From Akkermansia muciniphila (GTDB taxonomy: Bacteria > Pseudomonadota > Gammaproteobacteria > Burkholderiales > Burkholderiaceae_C), in contig CALPVM020000101.1 in assembly GCA_943327015.2 (NCBI GenBank), forward strand, positions 1 through 7,671: a DNA stretch of 7,671 nucleotides, read 5' to 3'. The position numbers and the translations under genes are program-made. The stretch's first letter is position 1; each line of letters starts with the position of its first letter. Of this stretch, positions 1-6,302 are shown in pieces. Below the pieces are notes generated by a model. The model saw only the letters and a program-made list of their open reading frames with translations, did not search any database and had not been told where the DNA came from.

Positions 1-101
1 AAAATGACGTATAGCGGTAACGCTACAAACGCCAGCGGCAAGCCCATGAGGCCATAACGCCAGCCATCTCGCCAGCTAAATGGCGCAGTTGACGGTTTCA
101 C
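1..101 (-). CDS. MFS-type transporter, N-terminal fragment (cut by window edge)
   Basis: This is the first 33 codons of a gene that runs off the left edge. It opens with GTG at 101-99, which overlaps the TGA stop of the upstream chalcone-isomerase-like gene in a GTGA arrangement, so translation is probably coupled. The fragment has a short polar N-terminus (KPSTAPFSWRDGW) and then the start of a hydrophobic helix, RYGLMGLPLAFVALPLYVI. A first segment of the form 'YGLxGLPLAFxALPLYV' is what I know from MFS/GPH-type transporters that follow Cfa-type lipid operons. The function would be an inner-membrane carrier of unknown substrate. Only the first transmembrane segment is visible, so the family call rests on that motif and on context. 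The G+C and codon style match the operon. It is too short to exclude another polytopic membrane protein. Confidence 0.7.
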   Translation of the reverse strand, partial: MKPSTAPFSWRDGWRYGLMGLPLAFVALPLYVI

Positions 102-640
102 GGCTGAATCCGCGCCAGCAACTCGGTACGCAGGCGTGGTTCACTGGTGTTTTGAGACAGCCAAATACCAAAAAACAAGCGGCTAAATTCTGGGTCGGCT
201 ATGGTGGCTTTAAGCTTGCCGTTGTACCAAAAACGCGCGCCACTACCCGGAGTATGCAGACCGGTAATGCGATCAGCCGATTGCACATCGGGAAAGGCTG
301 CTTCCATAGCAGCAAGCCAGCGTTTTTCTTTGGCAGCATCAATGGGCCCGGCACGGCGCATTTCTTCCAACGAACGTTTAGCGATGGCACTGCCACTCAA
401 AGAACGTAAATAGGTAAGTTCTAATGCATGTGGGTGCTCTGCATAACGCTCAGCTTTAAAGCCAGCCGTTGTCCAGAGCTTGGCATCGTATATCCCCATA
501 CCCAGAAACTTCATTTTGGTTGTACCCGCCAATTGTGGCTGGGATAAATCTGCCGTCACTTCTTGTGGTGCAGTTTGGGCATGTGACATTGCAGCCATAG
601 TGATCAACAAAGAGATTCCAAGACGTGACAAGCTTTTCAT
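98..640 (-). CDS. Chalcone isomerase-like periplasmic protein
   Basis: A 180-residue protein. The ATG at 640 is preferred because an AAGGTG ribosome site lies 5 bases upstream and because it gives a clean signal peptide: positive MKSLSR, a hydrophobic stretch to about residue 18, and a likely cut after SHA (residue 21). The mature part carries the bacterial chalcone-isomerase-like signature, FLGMGIYDAKLW at 45-56 and ADPEFSRLFFGIWLS at 148-162 followed by TSEPRLR. The family shares the fold of plant chalcone isomerase and fatty-acid-binding FAP proteins, and bacterial members generally have no shown flavonoid activity. In this operon, 2 bases after the Cfa-family gene and overlapping a transporter gene, a periplasmic role in binding or handling a fatty acid or modified lipid is my inference. 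An upstream in-frame start adding 22 residues would hide the signal peptide and is less likely. Confidence 0.85.
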   Translation of the reverse strand: MKSLSRLGISLLITMAAMSHAQTAPQEVTADLSQPQLAGTTKMKFLGMGIYDAKLWTTAGFKAERYAEHPHALELTYLRSLSGSAIAKRSLEEMRRAGPIDAAKEKRWLAAMEAAFPDVQSADRITGLHTPGSGARFWYNGKLKATIADPEFSRLFFGIWLSQNTSEPRLRTELLARIQP

Positions 641-642
641 GG

Positions 643-1866
643 TTACACCTTTTGCAACGTGTACTGCACTACGTCGATATTGTTTTCGGCAAAAGCACCC
701 TCGCAATAAGCCAGATAAAACTCCCAGATGCGCATAAAGCGCTCGTCAAAGTTATTGGCCATCACCTGCTCGCGCTGGCTTAAAAATGCCTCGCGCCAAC
801 GCTTCAGGGTTTCGGCATAGTCATGGCCAAATGCCAATTCATCTACCACTTTGAGTCCAGCGGCTTCTGCCTGGCGTTTGAATTCTGCCGGGCACGGCAA
901 GCAGCCACCGGGGAAGATATATTGCTGAATAAAATCGGTCGATTCGATATATCTCGCATACAAGGCATCGTCAATCACAATACTTTGAATGCAGGCCCGC
1001 CCGCCGGTTTTTAACAATTTGGAAACGGTTGCAAAATACTGCGGCCAGTATTCCCGACCCACGGCCTCAATCATTTCGATAGAGCAAATGGCATCAAACG
1101 GCGCATCCTGGATGTCGCGGTAGTCCTGCAAGCGCAGGTCCGCCTGGGATTGCACCCCGAAGCGCTGCATGCGGTTTTGGGCGTAGGCCAGTTGTTCGGT
1201 ACTGAGCGTTACACCGGTAATGTGGGCGCCCATTTCGGTGGTAGCCATCTCGGCCAAGGCACCCCAACCACAGCCAATTTCCAGTACCCGGTCACCCGCT
1301 TTCACGTTAGCCAGTTGTAAGGCGCGCCGAACTTTATCCTTTTGCGCCTGAGCCATCGGCTGCGCATAGTTACCTTGAAATAGCGCTGACGAGTAGTTCA
1401 TGGTTTCGTCCAACCAAAGCTGGTAAAACGCATTGCCTAAATCGTAATGGGCGTGAATGTTTTTTTGGCTGTTGGCGCGGGTATTGCGGTTAAGCAGGTG
1501 TTTGATGCGATAAAACAGCCGCCCCCACCAGCTACCAAAAATCATGCTGTCCACCGCTGCGCGGTTTTTTACCAACACACGAATCAGGTCTGTCAAATTA
1601 GGCGTTGTCCAATCACCGGCAATAAAACTTTCGGCAAAACCGATATCGCCCGACTTGAGCGCTGCTGCACAGGGCTTCCAGTTGTGCAAGCAAATAGTCG
1701 CATGCGGTTGAGCCATACCACCAAAACGCTGCATCGTGCCACCAGGCAGTTGCACGGTGATGCTGCCGTATTGCAAACTTTGCATCAGGCGCAACACAGT
1801 GCGTGCTGCGGCCGGAGTACCTTCGGGCAACTCGAAATGGGGCATGGTGGAGGTGGTTGTGTTCAT
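643..1866 (-). CDS. cfa: Cfa-family SAM-dependent phospholipid acyl-chain methyltransferase
   Basis: A 407-residue protein. The family uses S-adenosylmethionine to add a methylene or methyl group to the double bond of unsaturated acyl chains in membrane phospholipids, acting at the cytoplasmic face. Residues 1-135 form the lipid-interaction N-domain. HYDLGN is at 140-145, the SAM-binding glycine loop VLEIGCGWGALAE at 194-206, EMIEAVG at 264-270, and YIFPGGCLP at 316-324. The start is ATG at 1866, with AAAAGGGAA just upstream; the in-frame TTG six codons earlier lies at that site and is rejected. By alignment from memory, the E. coli Cfa bicarbonate-site residues Cys139 and His266 correspond here to Ser160 and Gln294 (IQSI), while the Glu and Tyr350 are kept. 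This resembles plant cyclopropane synthases and the Cfa-like group next to FAD oxidases. The product may be cyclopropane, methyl-branched or furan-precursor lipid. The gene follows DUF1365 by 25 bases. Confidence 0.93.
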   Translation of the reverse strand: MNTTTSTMPHFELPEGTPAAARTVLRLMQSLQYGSITVQLPGGTMQRFGGMAQPHATICLHNWKPCAAALKSGDIGFAESFIAGDWTTPNLTDLIRVLVKNRAAVDSMIFGSWWGRLFYRIKHLLNRNTRANSQKNIHAHYDLGNAFYQLWLDETMNYSSALFQGNYAQPMAQAQKDKVRRALQLANVKAGDRVLEIGCGWGALAEMATTEMGAHITGVTLSTEQLAYAQNRMQRFGVQSQADLRLQDYRDIQDAPFDAICSIEMIEAVGREYWPQYFATVSKLLKTGGRACIQSIVIDDALYARYIESTDFIQQYIFPGGCLPCPAEFKRQAEAAGLKVVDELAFGHDYAETLKRWREAFLSQREQVMANNFDERFMRIWEFYLAYCEGAFAENNIDVVQYTLQKV

Positions 1867-1867
1867 G

Positions 1868-1883
1868 GGTGTTTCCCTTTTCA
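1868..1883 (-). promoter_or_regulatory. Ribosome binding site of the Cfa-family gene
   Basis: Reading the minus strand, the 25-base gap between the DUF1365 stop and the Cfa ATG contains TGAAAAGGGAAACACC. The AAAAGGGAA core sits at a normal distance from the ATG at 1866. It decides the start: the TTG at 1884-1882 overlaps the 5' edge of this element, so using it would leave the purine-rich sequence inside the coding region. Confidence 0.65.
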
Positions 1884-1891
1884 AATACGGG

Positions 1892-2683
1892 TTAACGGGT
1901 AATAAATGCAGACGGTGGCTGCGGTTTGGTAAAAAAAGGCACTTTTTTAATAAATAACTTGAGTGCCTGCCAATGAATGCGTGCCACTACGGCAAAAGTC
2001 ATGGCCGGATAACTCCAAAGTGCATGGCGCAACGCTTGCGCAGTTACAGGCACCAGTGTTCCGCTAACACTGGTTTGGATCAATGGTCCGGTGGCATCAT
2101 CGTAGTCCACTCTGGCTACGGTGCGTGTGCGGTCGCTATTGACCATAAACCGAAAGCGGTAGCCACCTTCCACCGGGCAAAACGGCGATACATGAAACAC
2201 TTTAACTGCACGCTGTTCTGCGCCAAAGGTGGGTTGCTCTAACAAGTAACAATGGCGCTCGCCAAAGGTGTTGTTTACCTCTACCACCACCGCACGCAAA
2301 GAACCATCTTTACGGTGGCAATACCAAAAACTAACAGGCTTAAAGGTAAAGCCCCATACCCTTGGGTAGCAGTGCAGCCAAACTTCGCCATCCGCATCAC
2401 TAATGCCTTGTTGTTGCAATAAATCGTCTAACCAGGCCAGTGCGCCGCCTTGCTCGGGTGATCGACTATCGCCATGGTCCACATCATAAAAGCTAATGCC
2501 CGCAAAACGATTAACGGCCAAGGGGCAGCTACTGGCGTCTGACGTTTGGCGCTGAATTTGCAAACTACGCATAGGCAGCATTAAAAAATACGTGCCATAG
2601 GCAAAAGCATGGCGCGCAGGTTTGAGGCGCGTGTGGCGCACCTGACCAAAACCTATTAACGGTTGCGCCGCTGTGCTAATCAT
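1892..2683 (-). CDS. DUF1365 family protein
   Basis: A 263-residue protein of the DUF1365 family. Family landmarks are the N-terminal RHTRLKPARHAFAYGTYFLM at about 16-35, RVWGFTFKPVSFWYC at 108-122, EVNNTFGERHCYLL at 135-148 and KVFHVSPF at 162-169. The biochemical function of the family is not established as far as I know. It is nearly always found between or beside an FAD-dependent amine-oxidase-like gene and a Cfa-like gene, which implies a role in modifying unsaturated phospholipid acyl chains or presenting them to the enzymes. The ATG at 2683 overlaps the upstream gene's TGA (ATGA), a typical coupled junction, and that supports this start. There is no signal peptide or clear transmembrane segment, so it is probably cytoplasmic or peripherally membrane-bound. 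The conserved His, Glu, Asn and Arg in EVNNTFGERH are candidate functional residues (inference). Confidence 0.92.
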   Translation of the reverse strand: MISTAAQPLIGFGQVRHTRLKPARHAFAYGTYFLMLPMRSLQIQRQTSDASSCPLAVNRFAGISFYDVDHGDSRSPEQGGALAWLDDLLQQQGISDADGEVWLHCYPRVWGFTFKPVSFWYCHRKDGSLRAVVVEVNNTFGERHCYLLEQPTFGAEQRAVKVFHVSPFCPVEGGYRFRFMVNSDRTRTVARVDYDDATGPLIQTSVSGTLVPVTAQALRHALWSYPAMTFAVVARIHWQALKLFIKKVPFFTKPQPPSAFITR

Positions 2684-3972
2684 GCAGTTACGCCTTGTGC
2701 CTGTTTAATGCGCGCAGCCACATCCAGCCCGGACTTGAGCCCGTCTTCATGAAAGCCATAACCAGTCCAAGCTCCGCAAAAATAGGTGTTGTTTTGCCCC
2801 TGCAACGCGGGCAATTGGGCTTGCGCCTGAATGGCGGCCACATCAAACACGGGATGGGCATATTCAAAACGGCCATGCACCTGATGGGGGTTGATGTCAC
2901 GCACTGGATTGAGAGAAACCACCACACTCTCTTTAAACGGCAATGGCTGAAGCATGTTGATGAGGTAATGCAGGCACACTCGCGCAGAGTTTTTGTCGGC
3001 GTCTGCAGCACGCTCGTAATTCCACGCAGCCCAGGCACGCTGCTTAGACGGCAAGACCGTGGTGTCGGTATGCAGCACGGCCACATTGTTCTGGTAACGA
3101 ATTGCACCTAATGTGCTGCGCTCTGCAGTGGTTGCATCAGCCAGAAGTGCCAAAGACTGATCGGAGTGGCAAGCCAGCACCACTTTATCAAAATGCTCGG
3201 CCTGACCCTGGCTGTGCACCTGCACACCGGTGGCAGTACGCATCACCTTTTCGACCGGCGTGTTGAGGCGTTTGTCTTTAATGTTCGCTACTATTTTTTC
3301 TACGTAATGGCGTGCACCGCCTGGTACCGTCCACCACTGGGGGCGGTTACTGACCTGAATCAGGCCGTGGTTGTAGCAAAACCGAATCATGGTTGCAACT
3401 GGAAACTGCAGCATCTGGTCAGTTGGGCAGCTCCAGATGCAGCCCAGCATCGGCAGAAAATACCACTCAGTAAACTCCTGCGACAACCGGTGCTGCTGCA
3501 AAAAGCCGCTTAAGGGTTGCATCAATTCGGCTTCTGCATTGCGTTCGGCAATGTCGGTGGCTAGCTTGTTAAAGCGCACGACATCACGCAGCATACGCAA
3601 AAAACGCACATTGAACAGATTACCCCTTTGGGCAAAAACACTACTGAGGTTAGAACCACTCCACTCCAAAGATTTACTGCCCGAAGCCTGTGGTACCTGC
3701 ACCGAAAAAGACATATCCGACTTAGCGGTAGGCACGCCTAACTCGGCAAACAAGGCAATCAGGTTGGGATAGGTGTGCTCGTTGAACACCAAAAAACCGG
3801 TATCCACGCCATGCGTTATGCGCCCCTGAGCAGTATCTAGGGTAATGTCGACCGTATGCGTGTGGCCGCCAAAGTAATCGCCCGCCTCAAACAGGGTGAT
3901 GCCGGCCTGCCCCTGCAGCCGGTGCGCCGCCGCTAAACCTGCGATGCCGGAACCTATGATTGCTATTTTCAT
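2680..3972 (-). CDS. FAD-dependent amine-oxidase-like oxidoreductase
   Basis: A 430-residue flavoprotein and the first gene of the leftward operon. The N-terminus is a Rossmann dinucleotide-binding motif, IIGSGIAGLAAAHRL, with the glycines at 7, 9 and 12. It is followed by the second-strand acidic residue in LFEAGDYFGGHTHT (Glu29), as in protoporphyrinogen-oxidase/amine-oxidase/desaturase flavoproteins. The C-terminal flavin-contact motif GAWTGYGFHEDG is at about 400-411. The N-terminal position of the FAD loop fixes the ATG at 3972, although I see no good Shine-Dalgarno before it. Relatives occur with DUF1365 and Cfa-like genes in many proteobacteria, and an equivalent domain is fused to the N-terminus of plant cyclopropane fatty acid synthases. 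That links it to oxidation or desaturation of acyl chains. The exact reaction is unknown; a desaturase step toward furan fatty acids is one possibility. The predicted protein is soluble or peripheral to the inner membrane. Confidence 0.9.
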   Translation of the reverse strand: MKIAIIGSGIAGLAAAHRLQGQAGITLFEAGDYFGGHTHTVDITLDTAQGRITHGVDTGFLVFNEHTYPNLIALFAELGVPTAKSDMSFSVQVPQASGSKSLEWSGSNLSSVFAQRGNLFNVRFLRMLRDVVRFNKLATDIAERNAEAELMQPLSGFLQQHRLSQEFTEWYFLPMLGCIWSCPTDQMLQFPVATMIRFCYNHGLIQVSNRPQWWTVPGGARHYVEKIVANIKDKRLNTPVEKVMRTATGVQVHSQGQAEHFDKVVLACHSDQSLALLADATTAERSTLGAIRYQNNVAVLHTDTTVLPSKQRAWAAWNYERAADADKNSARVCLHYLINMLQPLPFKESVVVSLNPVRDINPHQVHGRFEYAHPVFDVAAIQAQAQLPALQGQNNTYFCGAWTGYGFHEDGLKSGLDVAARIKQAQGVTA

Positions 3973-3982
3973 GCGTTAAACT

Positions 3983-4013
3983 AATTGGTAATTTTGTGAC
4001 TGATCGGTAATTT
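3983..4013. repeat. Imperfect direct repeat, candidate operator for the lipid operon
   Basis: Two copies of a 15-base element, TAATTGGTAATTTTG (3982-3996) and TGATCGGTAATTTAG (4001-4015), match at 12 of 15 positions with an identical GGTAATTT core. They start 19 bases apart, close to two helical turns, so a regulator could contact both on one face. They lie just upstream of the ATG of the FAD oxidoreductase gene, where they would overlap its promoter or leader. The regulator is unknown. A MerR/LitR-type light- or singlet-oxygen-responsive regulator would fit what is known of similar clusters, but the sequence alone does not show this. AT-rich chance similarity remains possible. Confidence 0.35.
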
Positions 4014-4130
4014 AGCATAACATTTCGTTTCTTGCTTGGTTTTTTGTCATGAAATTATTTTTTTGTGGGTGTATTCAGACTGCGTTTCATCCACATCTAG
4101 GGCTGATTGGCTAAAATTAATGAACTATTT

Positions 4131-4136
4131 GGAAGG
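4131..4136 (+). promoter_or_regulatory. Shine-Dalgarno of the diiron protein gene
   Basis: GGAAGG sits 6 bases before the ATG at 4143. It settles the start, because an in-frame TTG at 4107 that would add 12 residues places this strong site inside the coding region and has no comparable site of its own. Confidence 0.75.
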
Positions 4137-4142
4137 TTGGCT

Positions 4143-4979
4143 ATGCTTTACCCTGAACTTTTTAAGCAATTGGAATCTGTCCGTTGGGACATGGATCGGG
4201 ATATTCCCTGGTCCAGTTTTGACGCAACCAAGCTGACTGACGAGCAGGCAGCCACCATCAAAATGAATGCCATTACAGAATGGGCAGCCTTGCCCGCCAC
4301 CGAGATGTTTTTACGTGACAACCGGGGCGACAGTGATTTTTCGGCATTTATGTCGATCTGGTTTTTTGAAGAGCAAAAACATTCTTTGGTATTAATAGAG
4401 TACTTAAAACGTTTTCGCCCGGACATGGTGCCCACCGAAGAAGAACTGCACAATGTACGTTTTGAATTTGACCCCGCGCCTGCACTCGAAACCCTGATGC
4501 TGCATTTTTGTGGCGAAATTCGTCTCAACCACTGGTACCGCCGCGCCAGCGAATGGCATACCGAGCCCGTGATCAAGGCCATTTACACCAAGCTCAGTCA
4601 GGATGAAGCGCGCCATGGCGGCGCCTACCTTAAATACATGAAACGCGCTATTCAAAAATTTGGGATTGAGGCCAAATCCGCCTTTGCCAAAGTGGGTGTA
4701 CTGATGGCGAGCGCCCGTCGTACTGCGCAGGCGTTACACCCCACTAATTTGCACGTTAATAAAGCGCTGTTTCCACGCGACACGATTCAAAGCCGCTTAC
4801 CTAACCCGGAGTGGTTAGAGCACTGGCTGGATAAGCAAATTAACTTTGATAGCGCGTGGGAAAACAAAGTGGTTGAGCGTATTTTGCACAACATGAGCCT
4901 GTTGCTGGAAAGCAGCTTCAGCACGGTGCAAGAGCTAAACCGCTACCGTAAACAATTAGGCTTACCAGGGGCGGTTTGA
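4143..4979 (+). CDS. Ferritin-like diiron protein (acyl-ACP desaturase-like)
   Basis: A 278-residue, mainly helical protein of the ferritin-like superfamily. Carboxylate-bridged diiron ligands are readable in the expected order: Glu in ITEWAALPATE (46 or 54), FEEQKH (ExxH, 77-80), HFCGEIRLNHW (Glu125), and QDEARH (ExxH, 155-158). The spacing of Glu125 to DEARH is about 30 residues, as in acyl-ACP desaturases and related diiron oxygenases. There is no signal peptide or transmembrane segment, so it is probably cytoplasmic. The family activates O2; the substrate here is not known. It is read divergently from the FAD/DUF1365/Cfa operon across a shared 170-base region, which makes a fatty-acyl substrate plausible (inference). 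The start follows the GGAAGG site. The 3' end overlaps the convergent HD-GYP-like gene by 18 bases. A non-catalytic ferritin-fold protein or another N- or C-oxygenase remains possible. Confidence 0.8.
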   Translation: MLYPELFKQLESVRWDMDRDIPWSSFDATKLTDEQAATIKMNAITEWAALPATEMFLRDNRGDSDFSAFMSIWFFEEQKHSLVLIEYLKRFRPDMVPTEEELHNVRFEFDPAPALETLMLHFCGEIRLNHWYRRASEWHTEPVIKAIYTKLSQDEARHGGAYLKYMKRAIQKFGIEAKSAFAKVGVLMASARRTAQALHPTNLHVNKALFPRDTIQSRLPNPEWLEHWLDKQINFDSAWENKVVERILHNMSLLLESSFSTVQELNRYRKQLGLPGAV

Positions 4980-6185
4980 TCCGGTAGTGAGCGTTAACAA
5001 ACGCTCCAGATTAATTTGCACCTTAACATCGCGGTGCGGCACACTGGCCAAAATACGATATTCACTCAGGCTGGTGTCGCGTACAATCGGATCCACAATA
5101 GGCATGCCGCTACGGTTAATTACAACAGCAACTTTAGGCATGGTGGTATTAACACCGCGCTGCACCACAATTGCAATTTCTTCTGTTGTTAGGCGCACAT
5201 AGGTACCTGGGGGGTATATACCGACCGCCTTAATCAGTGCACCGCCTACATCGTCGATTTGGCTGTTTTCATCAAAATAACATGCCTTCATGGCCGCGGC
5301 AGGTGCAATCGGATTGCGCGATGCGCGGGGCGCCAGACGGGCTGCAAAAGAGTCAGCGCGCTGAATAACCCGCGCCAGCCTTTGCGAGGGTGTTTTGGTA
5401 TTTAACGGCCCCGGCGCCTGGCTGTGGTGACCACGCACTGCATCTAGCCAAATGGCATCGGTGATGCCCATAGCCATCAAAAGTTCCACCGATTTCTCGG
5501 CATGGTCGTTAACCACAGTGCGTTGTGTTGGTGTAAGAGGCTCGGATTGTCGTGCCAAACGGTCTTGCAAGTCCGTCATGCCAACATTCATAGTCAATGC
5601 AGCCTTGCATAACATGGCCTCAATAGTTGGCGGCCAATGCAGCACCTCACGCACCGCCAAACCACACATAACACTTACCAGCATGGCATGCGTAGCGCTG
5701 TACATGCGCCGGTCTGTGCCAGAGAGGTACATCAGGGCAAACAAAGTGCCATCCGGATTAAGGGTACTACGACGGTTTAGCTGGTAATGCAGGCGATCAA
5801 GGCGCCCCATAAATAAAACAGCGTTATGGTCGCGCAACAACGTGTTGGCCTGCTCTTGCAAATCAAGCCAATCAGCACGGTTATCTTCTTGAGTGCGCCG
5901 CTCGGCCTCGGTGAGGTTGTTCATGTTGACGCCAACGATTTCGTTGAGCGATTTATCGTCTCTTACCAAGCCGTAAAATTTGTCAAGCAAAGCACGCTGG
6001 TAAGTGTCGGAGTCGGTTTCGTCAATGTAGAGACCACCACTGCGCTCGGCAATATCCGTCAGATCTTTTCTGGTTTTGACAACATAGGATTTTTTCGCCA
6101 GCAGAACACCGTCCTTGCCCATAATGGAGAAAGGAAGTGGCTGCCCTACTAAAACGGAATCAAGAGAAATCTGAACAAGACGCAT
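4962..6185 (-). CDS. Degenerate HD-GYP-type domain protein
   Basis: A 407-residue cytoplasmic protein built like HD-GYP cyclic-di-GMP phosphodiesterases: an N-terminal domain of about 150 residues beginning MRLVQISLDSVLVGQPL, then an HD-type helical domain, and a C-terminal segment with the family phrase IYPPGTYVRLTTEEIAIVV (323-341). Parts of the metal-binding framework remain: His166 (SATHAML), His228 (NDHAEKSVELL), His253-His254 and Asp278 (QRADSFAARLAPR). The defining His-Asp pair, expected in the ALLHDIGK position, is Met199-Asn200 (AALTMNVGM), and no GYP motif follows HH; GPLNTKTP is there instead. Canonical phosphodiesterase activity is therefore doubtful, and a ligand-sensing or protein-binding role is more likely (inference). 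The ATG at 6185 has only a weak ribosome site. It lies head to head with the rfaE2 gene and tail to tail with the diiron gene. Confidence 0.82.
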   Translation of the reverse strand: MRLVQISLDSVLVGQPLPFSIMGKDGVLLAKKSYVVKTRKDLTDIAERSGGLYIDETDSDTYQRALLDKFYGLVRDDKSLNEIVGVNMNNLTEAERRTQEDNRADWLDLQEQANTLLRDHNAVLFMGRLDRLHYQLNRRSTLNPDGTLFALMYLSGTDRRMYSATHAMLVSVMCGLAVREVLHWPPTIEAMLCKAALTMNVGMTDLQDRLARQSEPLTPTQRTVVNDHAEKSVELLMAMGITDAIWLDAVRGHHSQAPGPLNTKTPSQRLARVIQRADSFAARLAPRASRNPIAPAAAMKACYFDENSQIDDVGGALIKAVGIYPPGTYVRLTTEEIAIVVQRGVNTTMPKVAVVINRSGMPIVDPIVRDTSLSEYRILASVPHRDVKVQINLERLLTLTTGSNRPW

Positions 6186-6302
6186 AGGAACTTGGTATTA
6201 TGCACTCACAACGGTTATTTTGTATATCTTCCTGCTGGGTTAAAGCACATCAACACGATGGCTTGATAGTATCCTCTTACATCCTTACTTCCAATAAATA
6301 AA

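Larger units (their letters stand above)
3973..4142. promoter_or_regulatory. Divergent intergenic promoter region between lipid operon and diiron gene
   Basis: A 170-base AT-rich spacer between two divergent start codons that must hold the promoters of both the leftward lipid operon and the rightward diiron gene. On the plus strand a TAAAAT hexamer (4112-4117) is the best -10 candidate, but no good -35 lies 16-18 bases upstream. TTGTCA at 4044-4049 is a -35-like hexamer without a well-spaced -10. I see no convincing sigma-70 pair on the minus strand, which may mean an activator or an alternative sigma factor is used. The T-runs at 4039-4045 and 4058-4064 have no preceding stem and are not terminators. 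Confidence 0.45.

Noticed and set aside
1867..1884. Upstream TTG start for the Cfa-family gene
   Set aside because: The added six codons consist of the ribosome binding site itself; the ATG at 1866 is better placed.
2695..3111. Plus-strand open frame of 138 codons
   Set aside because: It lies wholly inside the FAD oxidoreductase gene on the opposite strand, and its translation shows no recognisable motif.
4001..4024. TGATC as the -35 of an RpoE/ChrR-type ECF promoter for the lipid operon
   Set aside because: TGATC is on the plus strand, facing away from the operon, and no matching -10 lies at the right distance on either strand.
4039..4064. T-runs resembling an intrinsic terminator
   Set aside because: No GC-rich stem precedes them, and they lie between divergent starts where a terminator is not expected.
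4107..4142. TTG start adding 12 residues to the diiron protein
   Set aside because: The strong GGAAGG site at 4131-4136 points to the ATG at 4143.
4148..4582. Minus-strand open frame of 144 codons
   Set aside because: It is antisense to the diiron gene, whose metal-ligand motifs prove the plus frame; its composition is rich in Ser/Arg as expected for a shadow frame.
6182..6203. GCATA/TATGC inverted repeat at the start of the HD-GYP-like gene
   Set aside because: Five-base arms are too short to separate from chance, and one arm is within the start codon.
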